Assembly (NCBI GenBank): GCA_028284415.1
Contig: JANQRU010000007.1
Coordinates: 62,001-126,000, forward strand
Direction of reading: 5' to 3'
Length of the DNA: 64,000 bases
DNA from: Pyrinomonadaceae bacterium
GTDB taxonomy: Bacteria > Acidobacteriota > Blastocatellia > Pyrinomonadales > Pyrinomonadaceae
The translations under genes were made by a program, and so were the position numbers. How positions within the stretch are numbered: position 1 is the first letter of the stretch; every line of letters begins with the position of its first letter. Shown here one piece after another: positions 1-7,761 of this stretch. The notes below the pieces were generated by a model that was not told the DNA's origin, made no database searches, and saw only the letters and a program-made list of their open reading frames with translations.

Positions 1-2
1 GA

Positions 3-764
3 CTTGTTTCAATTCAGAGAGGTTTAGACCCAAGAGAATTTGCACTCGTAGCATTTGGTGGTGCCGGACCTCTGCACGGAAATTATTTATCCAAACTCTC
101 AGGTGCATTCCCGTGCATTTCCCCGCCGACTCCGGGAGTTTTATCAGCACTCGGCTTCTTACACTCAGATATTAAAAATGAATTTTCAAGAACGCTGATT
201 CGTGAGTTAGATAAAATCGATACAGCCGAATTTGGTAAAATTTTCAGTAGTTTAGCAAAAGATGCGACAGAGTGGCTTGAAGGTGAAAACATCAGCGAAG
301 ACAAACGCAAATTAATCTATCAAGTTGATGTACGCTACTACAGACAAGGTTTTGAGTTCCCAATCACTGTTCAGCCAGATCAGTTTGAAACTGAAGAAGG
401 CGTAAATAAATTTATTGAAGACTTCAAAGAAGTGCATGATAAATCCTACGGCTTTAACATTGACTCAACCATAGAAATTGTTAATTTGCGCGTCACGGGA
501 GTTGGAAGAGTTAAAAAGGTTGAATTGCCAAAATTCGATGAGGGTGACGAAAATGCTGAATCTGCAATCACAGAAACACACAAAGCTTGGTTTGATGGCG
601 AAGAACTTGATACTAAAATTTATGACCGTGACAAATTAAAAACAGGTCATACGATTAACGGACCTGCTATAGTGACTCAAAAAGATTCAACGACTGTAAT
701 CTTGCCTGAACATCACGGGAAAGTTGATGAATACTTAAATATTTTGATTTATCCGAATGAATAG
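3..764 (+). CDS. Hydantoinase A / 5-oxoprolinase family protein, C-terminal part (partial)
   Basis: The reading frame is open from the window edge to the TAG at 762-764, so the gene starts outside the window; the ATG at 432 is internal. The visible part starts with a motif typical of the HyuA/OplA/acetone carboxylase beta family (GLDPREFALVAFGGAGPLHG). It ends with the family's characteristic tail, GPAIVTQKDSTTVILP. Members are ATP-dependent enzymes that open or hydrolyse cyclic amides such as hydantoins and 5-oxoproline, or carboxylate small ketones. The C-terminal part alone does not tell the substrate. A HyuB partner would be expected nearby, but none lies downstream in this window. Confidence 0.9.
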   Translation, partial: LVSIQRGLDPREFALVAFGGAGPLHGNYLSKLSGAFPCISPPTPGVLSALGFLHSDIKNEFSRTLIRELDKIDTAEFGKIFSSLAKDATEWLEGENISEDKRKLIYQVDVRYYRQGFEFPITVQPDQFETEEGVNKFIEDFKEVHDKSYGFNIDSTIEIVNLRVTGVGRVKKVELPKFDEGDENAESAITETHKAWFDGEELDTKIYDRDKLKTGHTINGPAIVTQKDSTTVILPEHHGKVDEYLNILIYPNE

Positions 765-788
765 AAATTTTTCTTAACGCCGAGTGAT

Positions 789-836
789 TGGATAAACAGG
801 ATTTTTTGATATGCTCATCTAAATCTTGTTTATCCA
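789..836. repeat. Inverted intergenic repeat of the GGATAAACAGGATT type
   Basis: Arms at 789-803 and 822-836 are inverse copies with one mismatch, around an 18-base loop. The arm word (TGGATAAACAGGATT) resembles an intergenic repeat seen in many unrelated bacteria. It sits between the hydantoinase gene and the nitrilase-like gene. It could act as a weak transcription stop. Confidence 0.6.
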
Positions 837-851
837 TTTTTTTATAAAGTT

Positions 852-1883
852 ATGAGTGAAACTCTTTCGTACAGAGCTATTGCAATGCAAGCTAAATGCT
901 TTGCAGTAAACAAAGCCCAAAACAAAGAAGAGGCTTACGAGATTATGCGTGCAACGATCTCACGCCTCGATAAACAAATTTTTGCAAGTAAGGCATTTAT
1001 CGGACAGGATACAAAACTCATTGTTCTACCTGAATATTTTCTCACGAGTTTTCCGCTTGGTGAATCTATAGAGCAATGGCGGGAAAAAGCTTGCATTGAA
1101 ATAGATGGTGAAATTTATGAACTGCTTGGGAATATTGCTCAGTCAAAAGGAGTTTTTCTTTCGGGTAATGCTTATGAATTAGATGAAAATTTTCCCGAAC
1201 TCTATTTCCAAACATCATTTATAATTGATCCTAGCGGTGATGCGGTTTTGCGTTATAGACGACTTAATTCAATGTTTGCACCAACACCTCATGATGTTTG
1301 GGATAAATACCTTGATATTTTTGGATTAGATGGTGTTTTTCCCGTTGCAAAAACGGAAATTGGAAACTTAGCTTGTATCGCTTCGGAGGAAATTCTTTAT
1401 CCTGAAATAGCACGTTGTTTGGCTATGCGTGGAGCTGAAGTTTTTTGTCATTCTTCGTCAGAAGTTTTCGGAATGGAAAATACTCCTAAAAATGTCGCTA
1501 AACTAGCCAGAGCCTATGAAAATATGGCTTATGTTGTTTCATCAAATTCCGCAGGAATAGCTGACATTGCAATCCCCGAAAACTCTACCGATGGTGGTTC
1601 TAAAATCGTTGATTATAAAGGTTTGATCGTTGCCGAAACTGCTCAGGGAGAATCAATAAATGCTTTTGCAGAAATTGATTTGCACGCATTGCGACGCTAT
1701 CGAAAGCGTTCGGGAATGGGAAACATTCTATCAAGACAAAGATTCGAACTATATGCAGAATCTTATGCAAAAAATTCTTTTTATCCCGCAAATTCACTTT
1801 CGGATAAAAAAGCGGAACGATCCCATTTTATTGAAACTCAAAAACAAGTGATAAAAAAATTAGAAGATGAAGAAATTATTTAA
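852..1883 (+). CDS. Nitrilase-fold (carbon-nitrogen hydrolase) protein with substituted catalytic residues
   Basis: This 343-residue protein has the nitrilase superfamily layout. The glutamate of the catalytic triad is present (E61 in LIVLPEYF). The segment that normally reads YRK around the catalytic lysine is RYRRLN, with R137 at the lysine position. The segment that normally reads LICWExLYPE around the nucleophile is IASEEILYPE, placing S178 where the cysteine belongs. A cysteine lies three residues earlier (C175), off register. The family cleaves or makes amides and nitriles in the cytoplasm. This member may be inactive, a scaffold, or a subfamily using serine. Its last 17 bases overlap the next gene, which suggests joint translation. 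Confidence 0.85.
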   Translation: MSETLSYRAIAMQAKCFAVNKAQNKEEAYEIMRATISRLDKQIFASKAFIGQDTKLIVLPEYFLTSFPLGESIEQWREKACIEIDGEIYELLGNIAQSKGVFLSGNAYELDENFPELYFQTSFIIDPSGDAVLRYRRLNSMFAPTPHDVWDKYLDIFGLDGVFPVAKTEIGNLACIASEEILYPEIARCLAMRGAEVFCHSSSEVFGMENTPKNVAKLARAYENMAYVVSSNSAGIADIAIPENSTDGGSKIVDYKGLIVAETAQGESINAFAEIDLHALRRYRKRSGMGNILSRQRFELYAESYAKNSFYPANSLSDKKAERSHFIETQKQVIKKLEDEEII

Positions 1884-2613
1884 TTCTAAAACTGTTCGGA
1901 AAATGACTTTTTGTTTAGCTTTTTTGGTTGTTTTGTCTTTTTCATTACAAGCAACGACTAAAAAAACAATAAAAATCAAAGATTATTACCCAATTGCGGA
2001 TGGAAATGAATGGCGTTATACAGCCCCGCCCGAATGGAAAGATGGTGATTACATTTCTTCAATAAAACTTGTATCTGACAATTCTGAAAACAAAGATTCT
2101 GCAAAAAAATACTATCATTTTGATGCAACAAAAGCTGCCAAAATGCTTACAGTTTCAAAACAGAAAGGCATTATTTATGAAGGCGAGCTATTTAATGACG
2201 GTACAAAAGCTGAGTTTGATAAACCAATTCTTTGGTTACCTTCAAAAATCAAAATTGGTGATATATTGAAGGAAGAAAGAAATTACACGCGATTTCTGAA
2301 AGATGGTAAAAAGCTATCTGGCATATTTAGAATAGATCAAAAAATTGTTGGATTCGAAGATTTAGAAGTCTCCGCAGGAAAGTTCAAAAACACTCTGCGT
2401 ATTGATTCTGAAACTTTCTGGACTTTAGGTGATGGTCGAATAGCACGTTCCATAAATGTCTATCATTACGCAAAAAATGTTGGCGTAATAAAAGCTTCTG
2501 CTCGCTTCATAATAATTAGTAAAGAAGGAAAAGAAATAATCAATCGTCTCATTGAAACTGATTTAAGAAGAGCAACAGTTAATGGCAAAAAGATCGGTTT
2601 GAAAGCTGATTGA
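1867..2613 (+). CDS. Exported protein of unknown function
   Basis: The 248-residue product starts with a lysine-rich end and a hydrophobic stretch (CLAFLVVLSFSL) ending near QATT, a classic signal peptide. The mature part is beta-rich with no motif I recognise; it begins with a DYYPIADGNEWRYT segment, seen in many uncharacterised exported proteins. The start lies inside the end of the nitrilase-like gene, in another frame. A later ATG at 1903 is possible but would cut off the positively charged signal-peptide end. A stem-loop terminator follows at 2646-2682. Confidence 0.75.
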   Translation: MKKLFNSKTVRKMTFCLAFLVVLSFSLQATTKKTIKIKDYYPIADGNEWRYTAPPEWKDGDYISSIKLVSDNSENKDSAKKYYHFDATKAAKMLTVSKQKGIIYEGELFNDGTKAEFDKPILWLPSKIKIGDILKEERNYTRFLKDGKKLSGIFRIDQKIVGFEDLEVSAGKFKNTLRIDSETFWTLGDGRIARSINVYHYAKNVGVIKASARFIIISKEGKEIINRLIETDLRRATVNGKKIGLKAD

Positions 2614-2645
2614 ATTTACATTAAAAAATTTTAAGGAACAAAATG

Positions 2646-2682
2646 AAAATCCCGGTGTCTAATTAAATGACAGCGAGATTTT
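2646..2682 (+). terminator. Stem-loop terminator after the exported protein gene
   Basis: Arms 2646-2659 and 2669-2682 pair at 12 of 14 positions around a 9-base loop. A run of T follows, with only 32 bases between the stop codon at 2613 and the stem. Confidence 0.65.
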
Positions 2683-2754
2683 TTTCTTGCTCACAATCAA
2701 ATTAACTCAAACCTTAAAATATTTTGGCACCGTAATTTAGGGAGGATATCAAAT

Positions 2755-3612
2755 ATGCTAGATAAATTAGTGGTGTCAAAAAATTCCACCAAAGAAAACC
2801 GTCGAATCGGAAACTTTTTATTAACCAGCTCTTTAGCAATGGTTTCAGTCTTAACTGTTGGATTGGTTTACAGCCTCTTCACACACAACCTAGCAATGGG
2901 AACTGAAGATTTGGTTATGTCTGAATTAGTTGCTCCTGTTATTGAAACAGAAGCTAAACCTGAGCCACCAAAAGAAGAAATTAAACCCGAGAAAAGAAAG
3001 AGTAGTGTCTCAGAAAGCAAGGTGATAAAACGCAAAACCAACACACTTAGAACAAATGAAAGCCCGACAATAGTTCCTGACAAAATTTCAGTTAAACCTT
3101 CGAACGTAAAAGCAAGACCTAACGCTCCATTTGTAATTGATGATGTTGATACGCCTACTTCAGACATCTCAAGTGGGGCTAAAAATTCAAGAAATACTGA
3201 CAGTTCAATAATAGGAACACCAAATACTAATAAACCTACACCTGTTGGAAAAGTAATCAAAAAACCTGAAATAGAAAAACCTCCTTTACTAAAGAAAGAA
3301 ACTGTTAAGAAAGAAGAAGTTAAGAAAATCAAAAGAACAATTTCCGGCGGAGTCGTAAATGGTAAAGCTATCAGATTGGTTCAGCCAACTTATTCTGCCG
3401 CTGCTAAAACTATGAATATCCGCGGTAAAGTTACCGTGCAGGTTCTAATTGATGAAAATGGAAATGTTGTCAAAGCAACAGCTGTAAAAGGACATCCGCT
3501 TCTTAAGCAATCTGCCGTTAGAGCAGCACGAGCTTCAAAATTTAGTCCAACTTACCTTTCAAAACAAAAAGTGAAGGTATCGGGAGTAATTGTTTACAAT
3601 TTCATTGGATAA
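2755..3612 (+). CDS. TonB-like energy transducer protein
   Basis: This is a 285-residue protein with a single N-terminal membrane segment (about residues 22-45). A long Pro/Lys/Glu-rich linker of the kind that spans the periplasm follows (about 60-205). The C-terminal TonB domain (about 205-285) has the pattern VQPTYSAAAK...GKVTVQVLIDENGNV, then a run of basic residues and a final beta strand. Such proteins carry proton-motive energy from ExbB/ExbD to outer-membrane receptors; some act as simple outer-membrane linkers. No exbB, exbD or receptor gene is in the window. A strong ribosome binding site (GGAGG) precedes the ATG. Confidence 0.88.
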   Translation: MLDKLVVSKNSTKENRRIGNFLLTSSLAMVSVLTVGLVYSLFTHNLAMGTEDLVMSELVAPVIETEAKPEPPKEEIKPEKRKSSVSESKVIKRKTNTLRTNESPTIVPDKISVKPSNVKARPNAPFVIDDVDTPTSDISSGAKNSRNTDSSIIGTPNTNKPTPVGKVIKKPEIEKPPLLKKETVKKEEVKKIKRTISGGVVNGKAIRLVQPTYSAAAKTMNIRGKVTVQVLIDENGNVVKATAVKGHPLLKQSAVRAARASKFSPTYLSKQKVKVSGVIVYNFIG

Positions 3613-3621
3613 CTATAAAAA

Positions 3622-3653
3622 ACGGGCGATCAATTTTATTTTTGATCGCCCGT
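3622..3653. terminator. Bidirectional stem-loop terminator
   Basis: A perfect 12-base stem (3622-3633 with 3642-3653, word ACGGGCGATCAA) surrounds an 8-base loop. It lies between two convergent units: the TonB-like gene on plus and the Lys/Pro-rich genes on minus. A T-tract follows best on the minus strand (TTTTTTAT). Confidence 0.88.
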
Positions 3654-3666
3654 CTCTCTTTTGATT

Positions 3667-3876
3667 TTATTTTACTCTTGCCTGTAATGATTTTGCTATC
3701 ATTGGAGGCTTTTTGTCTTTATCCTTATCTTTTGGTTTTTTATCCTTTGGAATTATTTTAGGTGGCTTTGGTTTAGGTGTTTTCTTCTTGTCATCCTGCT
3801 TTTGTGCAGATACACCGATGGAAAAGCCGACAATCAAGGCTATCGTTAGGAAAATTTTTGTCAGATACTTTTTCAT
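3667..3876 (-). CDS. Small exported Lys/Pro-rich protein (copy 2)
   Basis: A 69-residue product with a typical signal peptide ending at VSAQ (about residue 25). The rest is very basic and proline-rich (repeated KPKPPK and KDKDK runs) with a short C-terminal tail (MIAKSLQARVK). A good ribosome binding site (AAGGAGAG) precedes the ATG. It is a likely paralogue of the next gene upstream on the same strand, 77 bases away, and probably shares its transcript, which would end at the stem-loop at 3622-3653. The composition suits binding to anionic surface polymers, but the function is unknown. Confidence 0.75.
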   Translation of the reverse strand: MKKYLTKIFLTIALIVGFSIGVSAQKQDDKKKTPKPKPPKIIPKDKKPKDKDKDKKPPMIAKSLQARVK

Positions 3877-3953
3877 TTTGATTTGTTTCTCTCCTTAAAA
3901 AGGTTACTTGTTTTTGGGGAAAGAAAAACATTTTCAGGGAAGGCATCCGCAAA

Positions 3954-4181
3954 CTAAACCAAATCTGAATTGATTTTTATGCGGACAAATTTTGAATAAA
4001 ACTGTGGCTTCTTCCCACGTTTATTATTTTTTGGAGGTTTCTTAGGTTTTTTTGGCACAATGATTTTTGGCGGATTTTTAGGTTTCTTTGGCTTTTTTGG
4101 CTTCTTTTGTCCGAACGCAGTCATAGAAAGACCTATCGCCATTGTAACTAAGAATAAAAATTTTAAGAGGTGTTTTTTCAT
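3954..4181 (-). CDS. Small exported Lys/Pro-rich protein (copy 1)
   Basis: The 75-residue product has a signal peptide (KKHLLKFLFLVTMAIGLSMTAFGQ minus the first residues) ending at AFGQ. A KKPKKPK-type basic, proline-rich region follows, then a tail with FYSKFVRIK. The start at 4181 is chosen because the signal peptide starts there and its architecture matches the neighbour; longer in-frame extensions add an implausible leader. A sigma-54-type promoter lies about 85 bases upstream at 4265-4279. Function is unknown. Alternating Lys and Pro suggests an extended, positively charged extracytoplasmic chain. Confidence 0.7.
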   Translation of the reverse strand: MKKHLLKFLFLVTMAIGLSMTAFGQKKPKKPKKPKNPPKIIVPKKPKKPPKNNKRGKKPQFYSKFVRIKINSDLV

Positions 4182-4264
4182 TTTATTTAATTTCATCTTT
4201 CTTGATTTTTTACGACTTTGGCACAAACCTGAAAGATGATTCATAGTGCCACAAATAAACTCAC

Positions 4265-4279
4265 GCAAGAACAATGCCA
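4265..4279 (-). promoter_or_regulatory. Candidate sigma-54 (-24/-12) promoter
   Basis: On the minus strand the sequence reads TGGCAT, five bases, TTGC. This matches the sigma-54 consensus TGGCAC-N5-TTGC at nine of ten fixed positions, with the required GG and GC spaced correctly. Predicted transcription starts near 4253, giving a leader of about 70 bases before the exported Lys/Pro-rich gene at 4181. The assignment is by pattern only. Confidence 0.6.
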
Positions 4280-4353
4280 CTTTTATTCTGTCTAAGTTTT
4301 TTCAAAAGAATCCCCGCAAACACGGCTTCAAACCCTCTGATTCAAAAAATATG

Positions 4354-4391
4354 ATTTACGTTTTCCGCAAATTTCATACGAAAACGTAAAT
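4354..4391. repeat. Perfect 12-base inverted repeat upstream of the sigma-54-like promoter
   Basis: Arms 4354-4365 and 4380-4391 (ATTTACGTTTTC and its complement) are separated by 14 bases. It lies 75-112 bases upstream of the -24 element at 4279, the distance usual for an enhancer bound by a sigma-54 activator. It lacks a T-tract on either side, so an operator or enhancer is more likely than a terminator. Confidence 0.55.
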
Positions 4392-4516
4392 AAACCTCAC
4401 TTTTTAAGTAAACAATCAATAAATTTGCTTTTCAAGACAAATACTCTAGCTAAAATTATCTCGTGAATAGCCACGATAAGCAAATTTCTTACAATAAATC
4501 TTTGTGAAAGCTGCTT

Positions 4517-4544
4517 TTTGTATATGATTTCTGAGCAGTATAAT
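4517..4544 (+). promoter_or_regulatory. Possible sigma-70-type promoter for the TspO-aroDE unit
   Basis: A perfect TATAAT at 4539-4544 lies 16 bases after a weak -35 (TTTGTA). It is about 65 bases before the TspO-like gene. The -35 match is poor, so this is tentative. Confidence 0.4.
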
Positions 4545-4609
4545 AGAAATGTAATCAATTTGAAAAAATAATTTTGACGACAAAAGTTTAAGTAAACACA
4601 TATTTATCA

Positions 4610-5353
4610 ATGAGTGAAAAAATAAAACAGATACTCGTAATTGCGGGAACGATAAGTGTCATCTTTATAAATTATCTTGCTGGAATGGGTAAGATTGGAG
4701 GAGTAACTCCAAGTTATATTTCAGAAAAATACCCTACATTTATCACTCCGGCAGGATACGCTTTTTCTATTTGGGGATTAATATATATGGGAATGATTCT
4801 ATTTTCGATATATCAAGCACTTCCCTCTAAAACAAAAGAATTTGGCAAAGTAAGACTTTTTTACATAATCACTTGTGTTGCAAATATAGGCTGGATATTT
4901 CTCTGGCATTATGGATTTATCTCAGCCAGCCTACTCGCAATGCTAACACTGCTTGCTTCACTTGCTTTGATTAATATCAATTTAATAGATGCCGATGCTT
5001 TTAAAGATTGGTTATCTATAAAAGTTCCCTTTAGCATATATTTCGGCTGGGTAACAGTTGCAACTATTCTGAACGTAACAATCTTGCTAGCTTCATTAGG
5101 AATAGAAGCTTCATATACGACTGCGATAATCTACAGTTGTGTTCTCGTTGTGATTGCCACTTTGTTGGGAATTGTGCTTCGAGAAAAATTAAATATTGTT
5201 GCTTATCCAATAACAATCGCATGGGCTGTCACAGCAATTGCAGTCGAACAAAGCGGTAAAACAGCTTTGATCGTTGTGTGTGCATTTGCAGTAATGGCAC
5301 TGATCTTTTCAGCCTTTACTTTCGTTCTCAAAGACACCAAAAAACTCAAATGA
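4610..5353 (+). CDS. TspO/MBR-related tryptophan-rich membrane protein
   Basis: This 247-residue protein is almost wholly hydrophobic, with about seven membrane spans. An early segment with PAGYAFSIWGLIYMG is the signature of the bacterial TspO-related family (often named tryptophan-rich sensory protein). The conserved Trp after the first helices and a WIFLWHYGF segment also fit. It is longer than classic TspO (about 160 residues), as many members of this wider family are. Classic TspO binds porphyrins and related ligands; the role of the long form is not established. Its stop codon overlaps the start of aroDE (ATGA), so the two are translationally coupled. Confidence 0.75.
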   Translation: MSEKIKQILVIAGTISVIFINYLAGMGKIGGVTPSYISEKYPTFITPAGYAFSIWGLIYMGMILFSIYQALPSKTKEFGKVRLFYIITCVANIGWIFLWHYGFISASLLAMLTLLASLALININLIDADAFKDWLSIKVPFSIYFGWVTVATILNVTILLASLGIEASYTTAIIYSCVLVVIATLLGIVLREKLNIVAYPITIAWAVTAIAVEQSGKTALIVVCAFAVMALIFSAFTFVLKDTKKLK

Positions 5354-6876
5354 ACAACGGAAAACTCTGCGTTTCAGTCTGTGCCAAAACCGCCGATGAA
5401 TTTATTCAAAAAATAAAAAAGGCAGGGGAAATTGCTGATGTTATTGAATTGCGTTTTGATTGTATAAACGATTTAGAAACTGGAAATTTATTCAGAGTAG
5501 TTAAAAACTCACGTAAATTTTACAACGGAAAATATTTAGTTACTTACAGATCGGAAGAACAAGGCGGCAAAAAAAAATTAAGTCTTGAAACTCGAAAAGA
5601 GTTTTGGCTAGATTCACATATTTTTGAATTTGTTGAATGGGCAGATTTAGAGGAAGACATTTCGGAAGAAACAATTAATGCTCTGTGGGGCAAAGCCTTC
5701 CAAAAAGTTATTAAATCTCATCATATCTTTTCAAATAATCATGATTTATTGCTTTCTAAATTTGAAAAGCTCTCTAGTGAAGCCAAAACAGTTAAATTAG
5801 CTGTCCAAGCCAACAAGATTACTGACTCAATTCAGATTTGGAAACTTCTCAAAAAAGCAAAATTAGAAAACAAAAAACTAATTCCAATAGCAATGGGCGA
5901 AGCGGGAAAATGGACGCGGATTCTGGGCTTAGCTTATGGTTCACCTATGACTTATGCATCTTTAGAAGAAGGAAACGAAACCGCACCGGGGCAGATTTCG
6001 GCGAAGGATTTAATCGAAGTTTATCGTGTTAAGGAATTGGATAAACAAAGCGGAATTTACGGCGTTGTCGGTAATCCCGTAATGCATTCGCTTTCGCCTT
6101 ATATGCACAACGCGGCGTTTAATCATCATGGTTTGAATGCCGTTTATATTCCGTTTGAGGTCAGCAATTTAGACGAATTCATCAAGCGAATGGTGCGTGA
6201 AGAAACACGCGAAATCGAATGGAATTTGAAGGGATTTTCGGTAACAATTCCGCACAAGGAAACAATAATCAAACATCTCGATTTTGTTGACGAAGACGCA
6301 GAAGCCATTGGGGCGGTCAATACGGTTAAAATCTTTGACGGAAAACTTCACGGTTACAATACAGACGCTCACGGTTTTATCGAACCTCTCAAAACTTCTT
6401 ACGGTGATTTGAAAGACGCAAACATCGGAATTATCGGCAACGGTGGTGCAGCAAGAGCCTGCATTTATGCACTCAAAAAAGAAGGTGCAAACGTAAAGAT
6501 ATTTGCCCGAAACCCTGAAAAAGCAGAGAGTTTTGCCAAAGAATTTGAAGCAGAATTATTTGATCTCACAACTCAAAATTCAAAGATCAAAACTCAAAAC
6601 ATTCTTATAAATACAACCCCGCTAGGCACAATTGGAGAACTCGAAAATGAAACTCCCGCGACCTCTGAGCAATTAAAAAATCTTCACATGGCTTACGATT
6701 TGGTTTATAATCCATTTGAGACGCTTTTTATGCGTGAAGCAAAAAGCGTTGACGTTCCAACCTTAGGAGGTTTGGCAATGTTGGTCGCACAAGGAATGAA
6801 ACAGTTCGAGATCTGGACTGGATTAGAAGCACCAATGCAAGAAATGAGCCGAGCTGCCCTTCAAAGATTGAAGTAA
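5350..6876 (+). CDS. aroDE: Bifunctional 3-dehydroquinate dehydratase (type I) / shikimate dehydrogenase
   Basis: The 508-residue fusion covers steps three and four of the shikimate pathway. The N-terminal half (about 1-225) is a type I dehydratase: ELR at 33-35, R67, an HH pair at 124-125, the Schiff-base lysine K149, R190 and the APGQ motif ending at Q215. The C-terminal half (about 235-508) is AroE: SLSP substrate loop (247-250), TIPHK with catalytic K303, GYNTD with D339, and a nucleotide-binding GNGGAARA. The start at 5350 overlaps the TspO-like stop; an upstream in-frame extension would lie inside that gene. The fusion order is the one known from plants and some bacteria. Confidence 0.95.
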   Translation: MNNGKLCVSVCAKTADEFIQKIKKAGEIADVIELRFDCINDLETGNLFRVVKNSRKFYNGKYLVTYRSEEQGGKKKLSLETRKEFWLDSHIFEFVEWADLEEDISEETINALWGKAFQKVIKSHHIFSNNHDLLLSKFEKLSSEAKTVKLAVQANKITDSIQIWKLLKKAKLENKKLIPIAMGEAGKWTRILGLAYGSPMTYASLEEGNETAPGQISAKDLIEVYRVKELDKQSGIYGVVGNPVMHSLSPYMHNAAFNHHGLNAVYIPFEVSNLDEFIKRMVREETREIEWNLKGFSVTIPHKETIIKHLDFVDEDAEAIGAVNTVKIFDGKLHGYNTDAHGFIEPLKTSYGDLKDANIGIIGNGGAARACIYALKKEGANVKIFARNPEKAESFAKEFEAELFDLTTQNSKIKTQNILINTTPLGTIGELENETPATSEQLKNLHMAYDLVYNPFETLFMREAKSVDVPTLGGLAMLVAQGMKQFEIWTGLEAPMQEMSRAALQRLK

Positions 6877-6880
6877 ATTT

Positions 6881-7020
6881 AACCGCAAAGAACGCAAAGG
6901 TCGCAAAGAAATCCGAAAACCTTTTGATCTTTTTGCACCAATTCAAGAAAAATCATTCTTACACTCCCAAATAATTTGTAATCCAAATATTATTTTTTGC
7001 CTTTGCGACCTTTGCGGTTT
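6881..7020. repeat. Inverted repeat built of a 9-base CGCAAAG unit
   Basis: The left arm (6881-6908) contains three 9-base units ending CGCAAAG (AACCGCAAAG, AACGCAAAG, GTCGCAAAG). The right arm (7001-7020) is the inverse of two of them. About 92 bases lie between. The same word is common as an intergenic repeat in many bacterial genomes. It fills the space between aroDE and the zinc-ribbon gene. Confidence 0.7.
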
Positions 7021-7041
7021 ATCTAAATTCTTAAAAAAGTT

Positions 7042-7761
7042 ATGAAAGTAGAAGCATTAAATTGTCCGAATTGTGGTGCATCCGTCGCCGATAAATCAGT
7101 CCATTGTAATCATTGTAATTCCCGTCTGAAAACTATGTCTTGTTCATCATGTTTTGGGACAATCTTTGAAGGTAGCAAGTTTTGTCCACTCTGCGGTTCA
7201 AAAGCCGTTGCATCAAACGTAATTGATGAAAAGAATTTGGGAGATTGTCCACGCTGCAAAGTAAAGATGCAACTCATCGAAGTTGACGAAATAAAACTTT
7301 CAGAATGCGAACGTTGTGAAGGAATATGGTCAGATGTTGATACATTTGAAGCGATATGTGCGAGCCGCGAAAATCAATCGGCGATATTAAAAAAGTTGGA
7401 CGAAATTTTGCATCATCCAAAATTCGAGAGGGTGCAATACGTTCCCTGCCCAAACTGTAAACAATTAATGAATCGTAGCAATTTTGCCAGAGTTTCGGGC
7501 ATAGTCATCGACACCTGCAAAGAACATGGTGTCTGGTTTGACGCTGAAGAATTACCTAGAATAATCGGATTTATCCGCAAAGGCGGAATGGAATACTCCC
7601 GTCAAAAAGAAAAAGCCAACCTCGAAGCTGAAAGAGAGAAACTTCGTGCGGAAAAATTCAAAGCTTCTGTTGATCGTTTCAAACATGAATCTCGTTCGGA
7701 CATTCCAAACTCAAAAACAAGTTATGCAGTGAGGGATTTTATAGATTTTATTTTGGGTTAA
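7042..7761 (+). CDS. Multi-zinc-ribbon protein with two TFIIB-type zinc fingers
   Basis: This 239-residue soluble protein carries four CxxC-based ribbons. A double zinc ribbon lies at about 8-55. A zf-TFIIB-like unit (CPRCKVKM...CERCEGIWSD) lies at about 70-105. A second one (CPNCKQLMNRSNF...CKEHGVWFDAEEL) lies at about 135-180. A basic, charged coiled C-terminus follows. The zf-TFIIB family is small, metal-binding and uncharacterised in bacteria. The gene ends exactly where the convergent gene on the minus strand ends (4-base overlap). Confidence 0.8.
   Translation: MKVEALNCPNCGASVADKSVHCNHCNSRLKTMSCSSCFGTIFEGSKFCPLCGSKAVASNVIDEKNLGDCPRCKVKMQLIEVDEIKLSECERCEGIWSDVDTFEAICASRENQSAILKKLDEILHHPKFERVQYVPCPNCKQLMNRSNFARVSGIVIDTCKEHGVWFDAEELPRIIGFIRKGGMEYSRQKEKANLEAEREKLRAEKFKASVDRFKHESRSDIPNSKTSYAVRDFIDFILG

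Larger units (their letters stand above)
4182..4609. other. Intergenic region between the Lys/Pro-rich genes and the TspO-like gene
   Basis: These 428 bases hold no gene I can support. They contain a sigma-54-like promoter facing left (4265-4279), a perfect 12-base inverted repeat (4354-4365 with 4380-4391) and a possible sigma-70-type promoter facing right near 4517-4544. The remainder is plain AT-rich sequence. Confidence 0.7.

Noticed and set aside
2725-2730. TGGCAC in front of the TonB-like gene, as a sigma-54 promoter
   Set aside because: The -12 element is missing: the spacing position reads TTTA instead of TTGC.
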